Below, one piece after another: positions 16,439-24,378 of a DNA stretch of 64,000 nt (positions within the stretch are counted from its first letter, which is position 1; each line of letters opens with the position of its first letter). Below the pieces are notes generated by a model, which saw only the letters and a list, made by a program, of their open reading frames with translations, was not told the DNA's origin and did no database searches. The stretch is from positions 1-64,000 of the forward strand of contig NZ_JARZAG010000011.1 of the NCBI RefSeq assembly GCF_029892155.1. Reading direction: 5' to 3'. The stretch is from Kitasatospora sp. GAS204B. GTDB lineage: Bacteria > Actinomycetota > Actinomycetes > Streptomycetales > Streptomycetaceae. The position numbers and the translations under genes were made by a program.

Positions 16439-17076
16439 CGAGCGGCTCCAGGAGCGCACTCGCCGCCGACCGGGTGATCGCGGTGGTGCGCGCGCCGGTG
16501 ATACCGGACGCCGCCGAGCTCTGTGCCGCGCTGCTGGCGGGCGGCGTCCGGTGGGTCGAACTCACCTGCACCACACCGGACGTGGTCGACCAGCTCGCCC
16601 TCGCCGCAGCGGCGGACACGGGCTGCCGGCTCGGCCTCGGCACGGTGCTGACGGCCGACCAGGCCCGAGCCGGCATCGCCGCGGGCGCCGAGTACCTGGT
16701 GACGCCGGCCTGCCGCGCCGAGGTGGCGCAGGTGGCACGCGAGGCGGGCGTGCCGGTGTTCCTCGGCGCGCTCACCCCCACGGAGGTGGCGCAGGCCGTG
16801 GACCTGGGCGCCGCCGCCGTCAAGATCTTTCCCGCCCGCGCCTTCGGCCCCGGCTACCTGAAGGACCTGCGCGGTCCCTACCCCGACCTGCCGCTGATCG
16901 CCTCCGGCGGCGTGGACAGCACCAACGCCACGGCCTTTCTCGCGCAGGGCGCCCTCGCCGTCTGCGCGGGCAGCGAGGTCGTCCCGGCCGCGGCGGTGGC
17001 GGCCGGCGACTGGGCGGAACTCACCCGCCGGGCCCGCGCGTTCTCGGCGGCGCTGGCGGGTGGCGCACCCGGGTGA
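16435..17076 (+). CDS. KDPG/KHG aldolase (bifunctional 2-keto-3-deoxy-6-phosphogluconate aldolase family)
   Basis: A 213-residue class I aldolase of the Eda family, at the usual length. The Schiff-base lysine is K130 in AAVKIFPARAFGP and the acid/base glutamate is E42 in RWVELTCTTP. It would split KDPG to pyruvate and glyceraldehyde 3-phosphate, completing the pathway with the kinase at 12297. The ATG overlaps the preceding stop (ATGA). A short GGTGACCCG tandem repeat (about four copies) covers the stop region near 17065-17099. Confidence 0.92.
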   Translation: MTSGSRSALAADRVIAVVRAPVIPDAAELCAALLAGGVRWVELTCTTPDVVDQLALAAAADTGCRLGLGTVLTADQARAGIAAGAEYLVTPACRAEVAQVAREAGVPVFLGALTPTEVAQAVDLGAAAVKIFPARAFGPGYLKDLRGPYPDLPLIASGGVDSTNATAFLAQGALAVCAGSEVVPAAAVAAGDWAELTRRARAFSAALAGGAPG

Positions 17077-17108
17077 CCCGGGTGACCCGGGTGACCCGGG
17101 GCGCGGGC

Positions 17109-17148
17109 GGCCGTCGGCGTCCCGCAGCGGGACGAGGCGCCGACGGCC
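17109..17148. terminator. Terminator after the aldolase operon
   Basis: An 11-base perfect stem (17109-17119 with 17138-17148) encloses a smaller stem TCCCG/CGGGA. It sits between the converging aldolase and lipase genes. Confidence 0.8.
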
Positions 17149-17160
17149 GGTCAGGAGAGC

Positions 17161-18033
17161 TCAGAGCTTCGCCAGGAAGGCGTCCGCGATCACCTGGTAC
17201 CCGGTGTCATTGGCGTGGATGTCGCCACGTGACATGTTCGTCCAGGTCATGATCCGCGCCACGTTCAGCGGCACCTGCTGGCCGTCCAACGGGACCAGCG
17301 GCAGCAGCGAGTTGGTGTTGAACGCCTTCGCGACGTCGGCCGTGGGCACCCCGTGCAGCGCGTCGACGAAGTCCAGGGTGCCGTTGAGGGTGTCGGCCAG
17401 CGGCACCGACAGGCCGGCCAGCACCTTGCCCTGGGTGCCGGTCATCCAGGCGGCCAGGAACGGGTCGTAGAGGTTCATGCCGACGAACGTGGTCCGCGGG
17501 CCGGCGGCCGCCTTCAGCTTGCTGAGGATGGTGTTGAGGTCCCAGCCGGCGGTGGCGATGCCCTTGGCGGCGCAGGCGGCGTCCAGGTTGCCATTGGTGG
17601 CGCAGCCGTCCACGTCGTTGGCACCGATGTCCAGGGTGACGGTCAGCTCGTCGTGCCGATGGGCCGTCAGGAAAGCTATCGCGGCGTCGAGTTGGGGGCC
17701 CGCGTACGGGTGGGGGTAGGGGCAGCCGCCGTTGATCATCGAGCCGGTGGTCTCGCCCGGGCAGCCGAGGTCGGTGAAGGAGAACGGGTGACCGGCTCTC
17801 TGCGCCCGCTGGCCCAGGGTGCGGGCGAGGTCCTGGGCGTAGCCGTGGCCGACCTCGGAGCCGCCGCCGGGCAGGGTCTGGTAGCCGGCCGCGAGCGAGT
17901 CGCCCAGGGCCAGGTAGTAGCGGGTGCTGGGGGCCGCGGCCGAGGCGGGGCCGGCGCCGAGGCCGAGCAGAGTGGCGCCGAGCGCGGTGGCACAGGCTGC
18001 CGCGCGCAGGCGGCGGCTGAGACGAGAACGCAT
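17161..18033 (-). CDS. Secreted SGNH/GDSL lipase-esterase
   Basis: A 290-residue exported hydrolase. A classical signal peptide (RRLRAAACATALGATLLGLG, cleavage near ASA-A at residue 33) precedes the SGNH domain. Block I is ALGDSLAAGY with nucleophile S46, block III is DIGANDVDG, and block V is GDIHANDTGY with the catalytic Asp and His. Several cysteines suit disulphides outside the cell. The fold hydrolyses esters of lipids or acylated sugars; the substrate is not predictable. It converges on the aldolase operon and has its own promoter region. Confidence 0.9.
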   Translation of the reverse strand: MRSRLSRRLRAAACATALGATLLGLGAGPASAAAPSTRYYLALGDSLAAGYQTLPGGGSEVGHGYAQDLARTLGQRAQRAGHPFSFTDLGCPGETTGSMINGGCPYPHPYAGPQLDAAIAFLTAHRHDELTVTLDIGANDVDGCATNGNLDAACAAKGIATAGWDLNTILSKLKAAAGPRTTFVGMNLYDPFLAAWMTGTQGKVLAGLSVPLADTLNGTLDFVDALHGVPTADVAKAFNTNSLLPLVPLDGQQVPLNVARIMTWTNMSRGDIHANDTGYQVIADAFLAKL

Positions 18034-18181
18034 GAACCCTCCCGAGGCGACCCGGCGCGGCCCGGGTGGCGGCGCGCGGGTCGAACCCGGCGAGGTTACT
18101 GCCTGGTATCGGGGAGGGTAAGAGCTGCGGAACGGTCAGCCGCCGCCGATCATGAATCGTTACCCGTCACCGCAACCGCCA

Positions 18182-19087
18182 TCAGGGCAGCGAGACCAGG
18201 CCCAGCGCGAGCAGGTCGGCCAGTGGCTCGGCGATGCTGCAGGTGCCGAAGGCGGTGAACGTCGCCCGGGCGGCCTGGGCCTGCTGGTGGCTGAGGTCGG
18301 TGAGCTTCTCGGCGATCAGCTCGCCGTCCCGCTCGCTCAGCAGTGCGGCCAGCTCGCCGTGCTCCGCGCCCTCGAGCGCCGCGTGGGTGGCCAGCAGCAC
18401 GTTGAGGAAACCGTGGTGCGCGAAGCCGGTGGCCGCGTCGTCGTGCCGCAGCGCGTGGTGCAGGCCGGCCGTGCACTTGAAGGCCAGGCGTCGGTAGACC
18501 GCGGCGTAGAGGAAGGAGGCCAGCTCCAGCTCGCCGGGGAAGGCGGCGGGGGTGGTGCCGCCGGTGCGGAACTTGGCCCGGTAGGGGCTGCTCTCCAATT
18601 CGTCCAGCGCGAGCAGTAGTTCGGGGCCGCGGGTCACCTCGACGGCGGCGTCCACACCCGGCGCGTACTCGGGCAGCAGCTTGTCGAGCGCGGTGCGGAC
18701 CTTGCGCACGCCCTCGGCGGCGGTGCCGTCCTGGTCGGCGAGCACCTCGATGCCGGCGATCCGCAGGCGCGGGTCGGCCGCCACCGCGCGCAGCGCCGGC
18801 TCCAGGCCCGCGCTGCCGTCGGGCACGATCAGGCCGACCGCCAGCGGGTCGGTGCCCAGGCCCGGGTGCTCGGCGCCGTCGCCCAACTGCTCCAGGAGCG
18901 CGCCGATCCGCCCGGCGCCGCAGAGGAAGGGGCCGACCAGCTCCGCGTACCAGGCCGTGCGGTGGGCCAGGTGGGCGGGCACGGCCTGCGGCAGCGGCAG
19001 GTCGCCGGGCGGGAAGATCGCCGCGTCGTCGCAGAGCCCGGCGAAGAGCGGGGGGATCACGCTCTGGGGGGTCTGAGGGATCGTCAT
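18182..19087 (-). CDS. Conserved streptomycete protein of unknown function
   Basis: A protein of 301 residues, cytoplasmic by appearance. The ATG at 19087 (AAGGACGAG upstream) starts the conserved part; the frame is open further but without support. The sequence has a GLCDDAAIFPPGDLPL N-terminus, repeated alpha/beta-like segments (VGLIVPDGSAGLEPALRAV, LRIAGIEVLADQ) and a basic patch KFRTGGTTPAAFPGE followed by a helical C-terminus. The alternating strands and helices suggest a barrel or Rossmann-like fold, but I do not recognise a catalytic motif. No operon partner is evident. Confidence 0.65.
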   Translation of the reverse strand: MTIPQTPQSVIPPLFAGLCDDAAIFPPGDLPLPQAVPAHLAHRTAWYAELVGPFLCGAGRIGALLEQLGDGAEHPGLGTDPLAVGLIVPDGSAGLEPALRAVAADPRLRIAGIEVLADQDGTAAEGVRKVRTALDKLLPEYAPGVDAAVEVTRGPELLLALDELESSPYRAKFRTGGTTPAAFPGELELASFLYAAVYRRLAFKCTAGLHHALRHDDAATGFAHHGFLNVLLATHAALEGAEHGELAALLSERDGELIAEKLTDLSHQQAQAARATFTAFGTCSIAEPLADLLALGLVSLP

Positions 19088-19301
19088 CGGGGGCTCGTCC
19101 TTCGGGTCGCGGCGGGGCACGGCGATGTGTCCCTGGTGCCCGAGCCTGCCGCAGGTCGCCGTGGTGGGGCAAGGGGCTCCCCGGGCCGGGGGCTGACACG
19201 CGCTGAACGGGTGAGAATGCGCGGCCCGCCTGACCGGAGGAGATAGCTGTAGGCGCGACGCGCCATCACCGAGTGCGCGCAGCCCATCACTGGAGGTAGT
19301 C

Positions 19302-19835
19302 ATGCGGATTGCTCCCGCTTCGATCCGGCTCCGCCCCCGTCCCGGCAGATCGGGCGCCGCCGGGCTGCTCGGCGCGGCCGTGCTCGCGCTGCTGGCCGGT
19401 GCCGCCCCCGCCGGCGCGGTCAACGGGGCGGTCGCCGGTCCGCCGAACGCCCCGATCAACCGTCCGGCCGCCGGTCCGGCGGGCCCGACCGGCGGCGGGG
19501 CCGTGGCCGTGGACGCGGTCGGCACCGTCGGGTCGGACGGCACCGTCACGCTCTCCGGCAGCTACCGCTGTCTGACCGGTGGGGCGGTCTTCGTCAGCAG
19601 CAGCCTGCGGATCGGCGACCAGTCCCGCAGCATCGGCAACGGCACCAGGGCCACCTGCGACGGGAGCCCGCACCGCTGGTCCAGCCAGGAGAAGCCGTAC
19701 GCGCTCGACGCCAGGCCGGGCCCCGCCCGGGTGGAGGCGACGCTTGTGCATCTCACCGAGGGCCCGCTGGTGCCCATGCCCGAATTCCTCGCCGTGCAGC
19801 AACAGGACATCACCCTGGTCGCCGACGGCCGCTGA
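19302..19835 (+). CDS. Secreted protein of the DUF6299 type
   Basis: A 177-residue exported protein. A signal peptide (GAAGLLGAAVLALLAGAAPAGA) and a Pro/Gly linker precede a domain of about 110 residues with alternating beta-strands and two cysteines (SGSYRC and ATCDGSP) likely to form one disulphide. It resembles the DUF6299 family of small secreted actinobacterial proteins of unknown role. The start is fixed by TGGAGG six bases before the ATG. Free-standing gene. Confidence 0.75.
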   Translation: MRIAPASIRLRPRPGRSGAAGLLGAAVLALLAGAAPAGAVNGAVAGPPNAPINRPAAGPAGPTGGGAVAVDAVGTVGSDGTVTLSGSYRCLTGGAVFVSSSLRIGDQSRSIGNGTRATCDGSPHRWSSQEKPYALDARPGPARVEATLVHLTEGPLVPMPEFLAVQQQDITLVADGR

Positions 19836-20280
19836 GCCGGGGTCGACCGGGCTCGGAGCCCGCAGCTGATGGGGCGTCAAACACTGCCGGGGGCTTGCGA
19901 AGCGGCGGGTGCCCCGGATTCCCGGGCCGCCGATTGGCACCCCCGGCGCACCTTATAGCTATACAGCGATTATGAAAAATATGACCGCGTGGGCCGACAA
20001 TAATGCAGCAAGGTCCGAGAAGGCTCAAATGAAGCTCAAATATTGGTCTCGACCTGCTGGGCTGTAAGTGGTCAACTGCCGTGACGCCGCTGACCTGCAG
20101 CGATCCTGCCACACTCAGGATCCGCTCAGCCTTGGTGCGAACGCCCGAATTGGAGCGCCAAAGGGGCGGCGGGGTGCCCGGTGAACGTAACTATTCGGCT
20201 GAGGGGTCTTTGCAGATCCTTAATGGCCCGCTAGCGTTCACCGCACTCTCACCCGCCATCTTTGAAGAGGGTCCCCACAC
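19836..20280. other. AT-richer control region before the APC permease
   Basis: No gene is seen in these 445 bases. The region is markedly less G+C-rich near 19960-20060. It contains a direct repeat GCTCAAAT (20023-20030 and 20034-20041, 11-base period) and, just before the permease, GTTCACC and TCTCACC also 11 bases apart (20236-20253), which resembles a PHO box. Confidence 0.55.
20210..20237 (+). promoter_or_regulatory. Probable promoter of the first APC permease
   Basis: TTGCAG (20210-20215), a 16-base spacer and TAGCGT (20232-20237) form a sigma-70-type promoter about 45 bases before the permease ATG. The PHO-box-like repeat GTTCACC overlaps its -10, so PhoP could repress it. Confidence 0.5.
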
Positions 20281-21930
20281 ATGGCAGTTGTTGACAAAAT
20301 AACGTCGTCCGGCACTGGTAGCGGTACCAAGCTCCGCCGGGACATCGGGCTGGTAGGCCTGCTCTGGGCCTCAGTCGGCTCGATCATCGGTTCCGGCTGG
20401 CTCTTCGGCGCCAAGAACGCCGTCATGGTCGCCGGGCCGGCGGCAGTTATCTCGTGGGGGATCGGGGCCGTCGCGATCGTGCTGCTCGCGCTGGTCCACG
20501 CGGAGCTGGGCGGTCTCTTCCCGGTATCGGGTGGGACGGCGCGCTACCCGCACTACGCCTTCGGCGGCCTGGCCGGCATGTCCTTCGGCTGGTTCTCCTG
20601 GCTCCAGGCGGCCACCGTGGCGCCGATCGAGGTCGAAGCCATGATCGGCTACTCGGCCTACTGGAAGAAGTACGTCAGCTTCTTCGGCGACCTCCAGCAC
20701 ACCAACGGCACGCTGACCGTCACCGGCTTCGTCGTCGCGGTCGTGCTGATGGCCGCCTTCGTGGCCGTCAACTTCCTCGGCGTCCGGCTGCTGGCCCGCA
20801 CCAACAGCGCCGCCACCTGGTGGAAGGTCGCCGTCCCGCTGTTCGTGATCTTCATCCTGGCGCTGACCAACTTCCACCCGTCGAACTTCACCTCGCACGG
20901 CTTCCTGCCGTACGGCGTCAAGGGTGTGCTCGGCGCGATCAGCGGCAGCGGCATCATCTTCTCGCTGCTCGGCTTCGAGCAGGCGATCCAGCTCTCCGGT
21001 GAGAGCAAGAACCCGAAGAAGGACATCCCCCGCGCCGTCATCGGCTCGGTCGTGATCGGCACCCTGATCTACACCCTGCTGCAGGTCGTCTACATCGGCG
21101 CGCTGCCGGGCAGCTCCTTCGTCCACGGCTGGGCTCACCTGGCCTACCAGGGCATCGAGGGTCCGTTCGCCGGCCTGGCGACCGTCATCGGCCTCGGCTG
21201 GCTGGCGCTCATCCTGCGCATCGACGCGGTGATCTCGCCCGGTGGCACCGGCCTGATCTACACCACCTCGACCTCCCGGATCTCCTACGGCCTGAGCCGC
21301 AACGGCTACACGCCGAAGATCTTCGAGAAGACCGAGAGCCGTGGCGTGCCGTGGTTCGGCCTGATCATGGCCTTCATCACCGGTGTGATCTGCTTCCTGC
21401 CCTTCCCGAGCTGGCAGGCGCTGGTCGGCTTCATCTCCTCGGCCAGCGTGCTGATGTACGCGGGTGCCCCGCTGGCCCTCGGCGTCTTCCGCAAGCGGCT
21501 GCCGAACCGCGAGCGCCCCTACGTGCTCCCGGCTGCCGAGATCATCTCGCCGATCGCCTTCGTGGTCGCCGGTCTGATCATCTACTGGTCCGGCTGGGAC
21601 ACGCTGTGGCGCCTGGGCGTCGCGATCGTCCTTGGCTACGTCCTGCTCGGCTCCTACGCGGCCTACGCGATCGCGAAGAACCTGCCGGACGCGCCCAAGA
21701 TGAACTTCAAGTCCGCGCAGTGGCTGCCGGTCTACCTGATCGGCCTCGGGGTCATCTCCAAGCTCGGCGGCTTCGGCGGCCTGAACGACATCCCGCTCTG
21801 GTGGGACATGGTGGTCGTCGCGGCCTTCTCGCTCGGCATCTACTACTGGGCCCGCGCGGTCGCGCTGCCCACCGAGGAGATCGAGCGCAACATCGGCACG
21901 ATCGAGGTCGTCGACGAGGGCGGCCACTGA
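20281..21930 (+). CDS. APC family amino acid permease (copy 1)
   Basis: A 549-residue integral membrane transporter with about 12 hydrophobic helices. The unwound first helix is SVGSIIGSGWLFGA, the substrate-binding signature of the amino acid-polyamine-organocation family. YPHYAFGGLAGMSFGWFSWL and SGSGIIFSLLGFEQAI are further conserved stretches. The C-terminus after the last helix is a short acidic tail (TEEIERNIGTIEVVDEGGH). It is close kin of the permease at 41927: both share long identical blocks and the same tail. The gene has a single-gene transcript with a perfect terminator behind it. Confidence 0.93.
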   Translation: MAVVDKITSSGTGSGTKLRRDIGLVGLLWASVGSIIGSGWLFGAKNAVMVAGPAAVISWGIGAVAIVLLALVHAELGGLFPVSGGTARYPHYAFGGLAGMSFGWFSWLQAATVAPIEVEAMIGYSAYWKKYVSFFGDLQHTNGTLTVTGFVVAVVLMAAFVAVNFLGVRLLARTNSAATWWKVAVPLFVIFILALTNFHPSNFTSHGFLPYGVKGVLGAISGSGIIFSLLGFEQAIQLSGESKNPKKDIPRAVIGSVVIGTLIYTLLQVVYIGALPGSSFVHGWAHLAYQGIEGPFAGLATVIGLGWLALILRIDAVISPGGTGLIYTTSTSRISYGLSRNGYTPKIFEKTESRGVPWFGLIMAFITGVICFLPFPSWQALVGFISSASVLMYAGAPLALGVFRKRLPNRERPYVLPAAEIISPIAFVVAGLIIYWSGWDTLWRLGVAIVLGYVLLGSYAAYAIAKNLPDAPKMNFKSAQWLPVYLIGLGVISKLGGFGGLNDIPLWWDMVVVAAFSLGIYYWARAVALPTEEIERNIGTIEVVDEGGH

Positions 21931-21950
21931 CCGTCCGCCGCTGATCGCTG

Positions 21951-21997
21951 AACGCCGTCGGGCGCACCCCTACCCCCAGGGTGCGCCCGACGGCGTT
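21951..21997 (+). terminator. Terminator of the APC permease gene
   Basis: A perfect 19-base stem (21951-21969 with 21979-21997) with a 9-base loop follows the stop codon. Its right arm ends 20 bases before the -10 of the next gene. Confidence 0.9.
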
Positions 21998-22017
21998 CCG
22001 CTGTCAGAAGGGCCGCG

Positions 22018-22023
22018 TAGCAT
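22018..22023 (+). promoter_or_regulatory. Candidate leaderless -10 element for the methyltransferase at 22031
   Basis: TAGCAT is followed by 7 bases and the ATG at 22031. The spacing supports 22031 over the in-frame ATG at 22022 as the true start. Confidence 0.45.
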
Positions 22024-22030
22024 GCCCGCC

Positions 22031-22882
22031 ATGACCGCCCATCAGATTCCCGAGGGGGTCGGCCGCACCGCGATCGGCGTGGCCCGGGCCCGCGCGTTCG
22101 AGAGCGCCCGGCCGGACCGCCTGTTCGACGACCCGTACGCGGCCGCCTTCGTCGTCGCCGCCGGCGAGCAGCCGCCCCTGGCGCCCCGGCCGAACCGCTC
22201 GCCCGCGCTGATCGCCATGGCGCGCCACCTGGTCGTCCGGACCCGCTTCTTCGACGACTACCTGCTGGGTGCCGCCCGCGAAGGCTGCGCGCAGGTGGTG
22301 GTGCCCGCCGTCGGGCTGGACACCCGGGCCTTCCGGCTCGCCTGGCCGGCCGGCACGCGGGTCTTCGAGCTCGACATGCCGCCGGTGCTGGCCTTCAAGG
22401 AGCGCGTGCTGGCCGAGCAGGGCGCCGTCGCTCCGGTGGAGCGCACCGTGCTCGCCGCCGACCTGCGCGAGGACTGGGCCACGGTGCTCGCCGGGGCGGG
22501 GTTCGACCCGGCGGTGCGCACCGTCTGGCTGCTGGAGGGGCTGCTGGTCTACCTCGGCTCGGACGAGGTCGCCGCGATCCTCGGCACCATCGGCGAACTC
22601 AGCGCCCCGGGCAGCCGGTTGGCGCTCACCCACGGGCGCGGCAGCAACGAGCCCGCACAGCCGGGCGGCCCGGCCGAGGAGATGGCGCCGGCCCCGGAGC
22701 TGAGCGCCGTCTACGCGCTGTGGCGCGGCGGCCTGGACGAGGACCCGATCAGCTGGCTGAACCGGCACGGATGGCAGGCCGAGCGCCACGACCGCGCCGA
22801 GCTGGCCGTCGGCTACGGCCGCCCCGCCGACTACCTGAGCTCGAACCGCAGCTTCGTCACCGCCGAGCGCACCGCCGGCTAG
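22031..22882 (+). CDS. Class I SAM-dependent methyltransferase, TIGR00027/LCMT-like
   Basis: A 283-residue methyltransferase related to leucine carboxyl methyltransferase and polyketide O-methyltransferases. Family marks are the N-terminal ARARAFESARPDRLFDDPYA, RTRFFDDYLLGA, the SAM strand VVVPAVGLDTRAFRLAWP, FELDMPPVLAFKE and WLLEGLLVYL. Substrates for this group are rarely known. A second member of the family lies at 62991. The stop codon TAG sits in AGGGCCTCT, a sequence also found at 11550 and in the element ending at 48698. Confidence 0.88.
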   Translation: MTAHQIPEGVGRTAIGVARARAFESARPDRLFDDPYAAAFVVAAGEQPPLAPRPNRSPALIAMARHLVVRTRFFDDYLLGAAREGCAQVVVPAVGLDTRAFRLAWPAGTRVFELDMPPVLAFKERVLAEQGAVAPVERTVLAADLREDWATVLAGAGFDPAVRTVWLLEGLLVYLGSDEVAAILGTIGELSAPGSRLALTHGRGSNEPAQPGGPAEEMAPAPELSAVYALWRGGLDEDPISWLNRHGWQAERHDRAELAVGYGRPADYLSSNRSFVTAERTAG

Positions 22883-22891
22883 GGCCTCTGT

Positions 22892-22931
22892 CGGTGCGTC
22901 GCAAGTCGGCGGTGCGACCTGCGACGCACCG
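22892..22931. terminator. Hairpin between convergent genes
   Basis: An 11-base perfect stem (22892-22902 with 22921-22931) and an 18-base loop between the methyltransferase and the SRPBCC gene. Confidence 0.75.
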
Positions 22932-22945
22932 CCGACCACTTCGGA

Positions 22946-23392
22946 TCAGCTGCCGGGCAGCGGGCGGTCCTCCTCGACCAGACGCTTGAACTGGGCCAGG
23001 TCGCCGCGGATGGTCTCCTCGATGGCGTGTGACTGGGCGAAGCCGTGCGGGCCGCCGTAGACCTCGTGGACGGCTTCCGGGTCGTACTCGACCCGTACCT
23101 GCATCCGGGTCGTACCGTTCTCCAGCGACCGCAGCGCGAAGGTGCCGCGAAGGTGGGCGGCGTCCAGGGTCTGCCAGTTCATCACCTGGTTCTCGCCGTG
23201 GTCGGTGATCGCGGTCTCGAAGACGCGTTCCGCGCCGGCCACCTCGATGTCGCAGTGGGCACGGTGGCTGCCGTGCGGGTGCGCATGCCGCAGGCCGGCC
23301 ACGAACTCGGGGTACTGGTGGATCCGGTGCAGCTGCTCCCAGCACACCTGGACCGGGACGTCGACGTCGATCTGCTCTTCCAGCGTGCTCAT
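22946..23392 (-). CDS. SRPBCC (START-like) family protein, COQ10/cyclase type
   Basis: A 148-residue helix-grip protein. The order is a short first strand (EEQIDVDVPVQVCWEQLHRI), YPEFVAGLRHAHP, a long beta-sheet region (RVFETAITDHGENQVMNWQT, TFALRSLENGTTRMQVRVEY) and the C-terminal helix AIEETIRGDLAQFKRLVEE. Such proteins bind hydrophobic ligands or act as cyclases/aromatases, and stand-alone forms often have stress roles. The ATG at 23392 lies 4 bases after the stop of a 50-codon gene, so both form an operon. Confidence 0.85.
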   Translation of the reverse strand: MSTLEEQIDVDVPVQVCWEQLHRIHQYPEFVAGLRHAHPHGSHRAHCDIEVAGAERVFETAITDHGENQVMNWQTLDAAHLRGTFALRSLENGTTRMQVRVEYDPEAVHEVYGGPHGFAQSHAIEETIRGDLAQFKRLVEEDRPLPGS

Positions 23393-23396
23393 CCGC

Positions 23397-23549
23397 TCAC
23401 TCCGCGTCCTCGTAGGGTTCGCCCTCCGCGCGGGACTCGTCCTGGGCGTGCTGGACCTGATCGGAGGTGACACCCTCCAGCGCGTTCAAGTCCTCGGCCT
23501 CGGTGTCGTCCGGCTCGGTGTCCGCACGGTGCGGGCTGACGGTGGACAT
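23397..23549 (-). CDS. Small acidic protein, 50 residues
   Basis: A small gene directly upstream of the SRPBCC gene. It begins MSTVSPHRADTEPDDTEA and ends AEGEPYEDAE, has about fifteen acidic residues, one Leu-rich turn (LNALEGV) and no hydrophobic segment, and is likely unstructured. A strong GGGAGG ribosome binding site lies 7 bases before the ATG at 23549, and the stop is 4 bases before the next ATG, so it is very probably translated. No family is recognised. Confidence 0.7.
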   Translation of the reverse strand: MSTVSPHRADTEPDDTEAEDLNALEGVTSDQVQHAQDESRAEGEPYEDAE

Positions 23550-23625
23550 CAGTTGCCTCCCTGGAATTCAGGGGCGGTCGGTCTTAGTCCAGCGTGCGCC
23601 CGTCGGCTACCGTGGGCAACCGGCC

Positions 23626-24324
23626 TCAGGCCAGGCCCAGGCCCGGGTCCGGGTCGGCAACGGCTGCGGGGGAGAGGTCGGCGAGGGTGTTCCAGAACAT
23701 CAACTCGTAGTCCTGCAGCAACCGTCCGTAGCGGCGGCCCTCGGCGAGCCGGGTCTCGTCGAAGCCGCCGGCCGTGACCACCGCCAGTGCCTCGTCGTCC
23801 AGTTCGGGGGCCGGCGTGGCGAAGAAGTCGAAGAAGGCGCAGGCGGCGTCGGAGAAGCCGTAGTGCCGGCGCAGCGCCCGCGCGGTGATCGCGCAGTAGT
23901 GGCCCCAGGCCGCGAAGTTGGCGGCCAGCGCGAGCACGATGGCGGTCGGCTCGCCGTTCAGGGCCAGCCAGGCGACCTGCCCGGGGTAGGCCTGGCAGCC
24001 GGCCAGCGGTTCGCGGGCGGGCAGCGCCGCCTGGTCCAGGCCGCAGGCGGCCGCGAAGGCGGTCAGTGCGGTGAGGGCCAGCGACTCGCCGTCGGCCAGC
24101 GTGGCGAAGTAGCCGCCGGCGGGCGTGTCGGCGCAGCGGGCGGCCAGCACCAGGAAGCTGCGCCGGTCGCTGCGCAGGATCCGGTACTGCTGCCCGGCCA
24201 GTTCGGCGAGCGTCGAGAGCGGAGCCAGGCCCTGCTCGATCCGGGGCACCAGGCGGTTGTCGTGTTCGGCCGGGGCGAGCTCCCGGCGGATCGTCAGCAG
24301 GGCCTCGCGGGGCGTCGGCGTCAT
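23626..24324 (-). CDS. TenA/heme-oxygenase-like fold protein
   Basis: A 232-residue, largely helical protein similar to the TenA/Thi-4/PqqC superfamily. Visible helices include LAELAGQQYRILRSDRRSFL, ALTALTAFAAACGLD and the AWLALNGEPTAIVLALAANF segment that in TenA lies near the ligand pocket. True TenA salvages thiamin pyrimidines, but no thiamin riboswitch or thi gene is nearby and the catalytic Cys is not evident, so the reaction is open. TACCCT lies 6 bases before the ATG at 24324, suggesting a leaderless transcript. Confidence 0.75.
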   Translation of the reverse strand: MTPTPREALLTIRRELAPAEHDNRLVPRIEQGLAPLSTLAELAGQQYRILRSDRRSFLVLAARCADTPAGGYFATLADGESLALTALTAFAAACGLDQAALPAREPLAGCQAYPGQVAWLALNGEPTAIVLALAANFAAWGHYCAITARALRRHYGFSDAACAFFDFFATPAPELDDEALAVVTAGGFDETRLAEGRRYGRLLQDYELMFWNTLADLSPAAVADPDPGLGLA

Positions 24325-24330
24325 GGCAGC

Positions 24331-24336
24331 AGGGTA
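24331..24336 (-). promoter_or_regulatory. Candidate leaderless -10 element for the TenA-like gene
   Basis: TACCCT on the minus strand is followed by 6 bases and the ATG at 24324. Confidence 0.4.
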
Positions 24337-24378
24337 TCGGCGCGAGCACGGCCGGCGGTCGACACCGCTGACGTGTCG

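Noticed and set aside
17065..17099. GGTGACCCG tandem units as a CRISPR array or iteron origin
   Set aside because: Units are only 9 bases and directly adjacent without spacers, at a gene end; simple slippage repeat.
19836..20280. tRNA or other structured RNA in the AT-richer region before the permease
   Set aside because: No cloverleaf arms or conserved RNA motif could be drawn; only direct repeats and a promoter were seen.
23626..24360. Thiamin (TPP) riboswitch before the TenA-like gene
   Set aside because: A -10-like TACCCT lies 6 bases before the ATG, leaving no leader, and no THI-box sequence is present.
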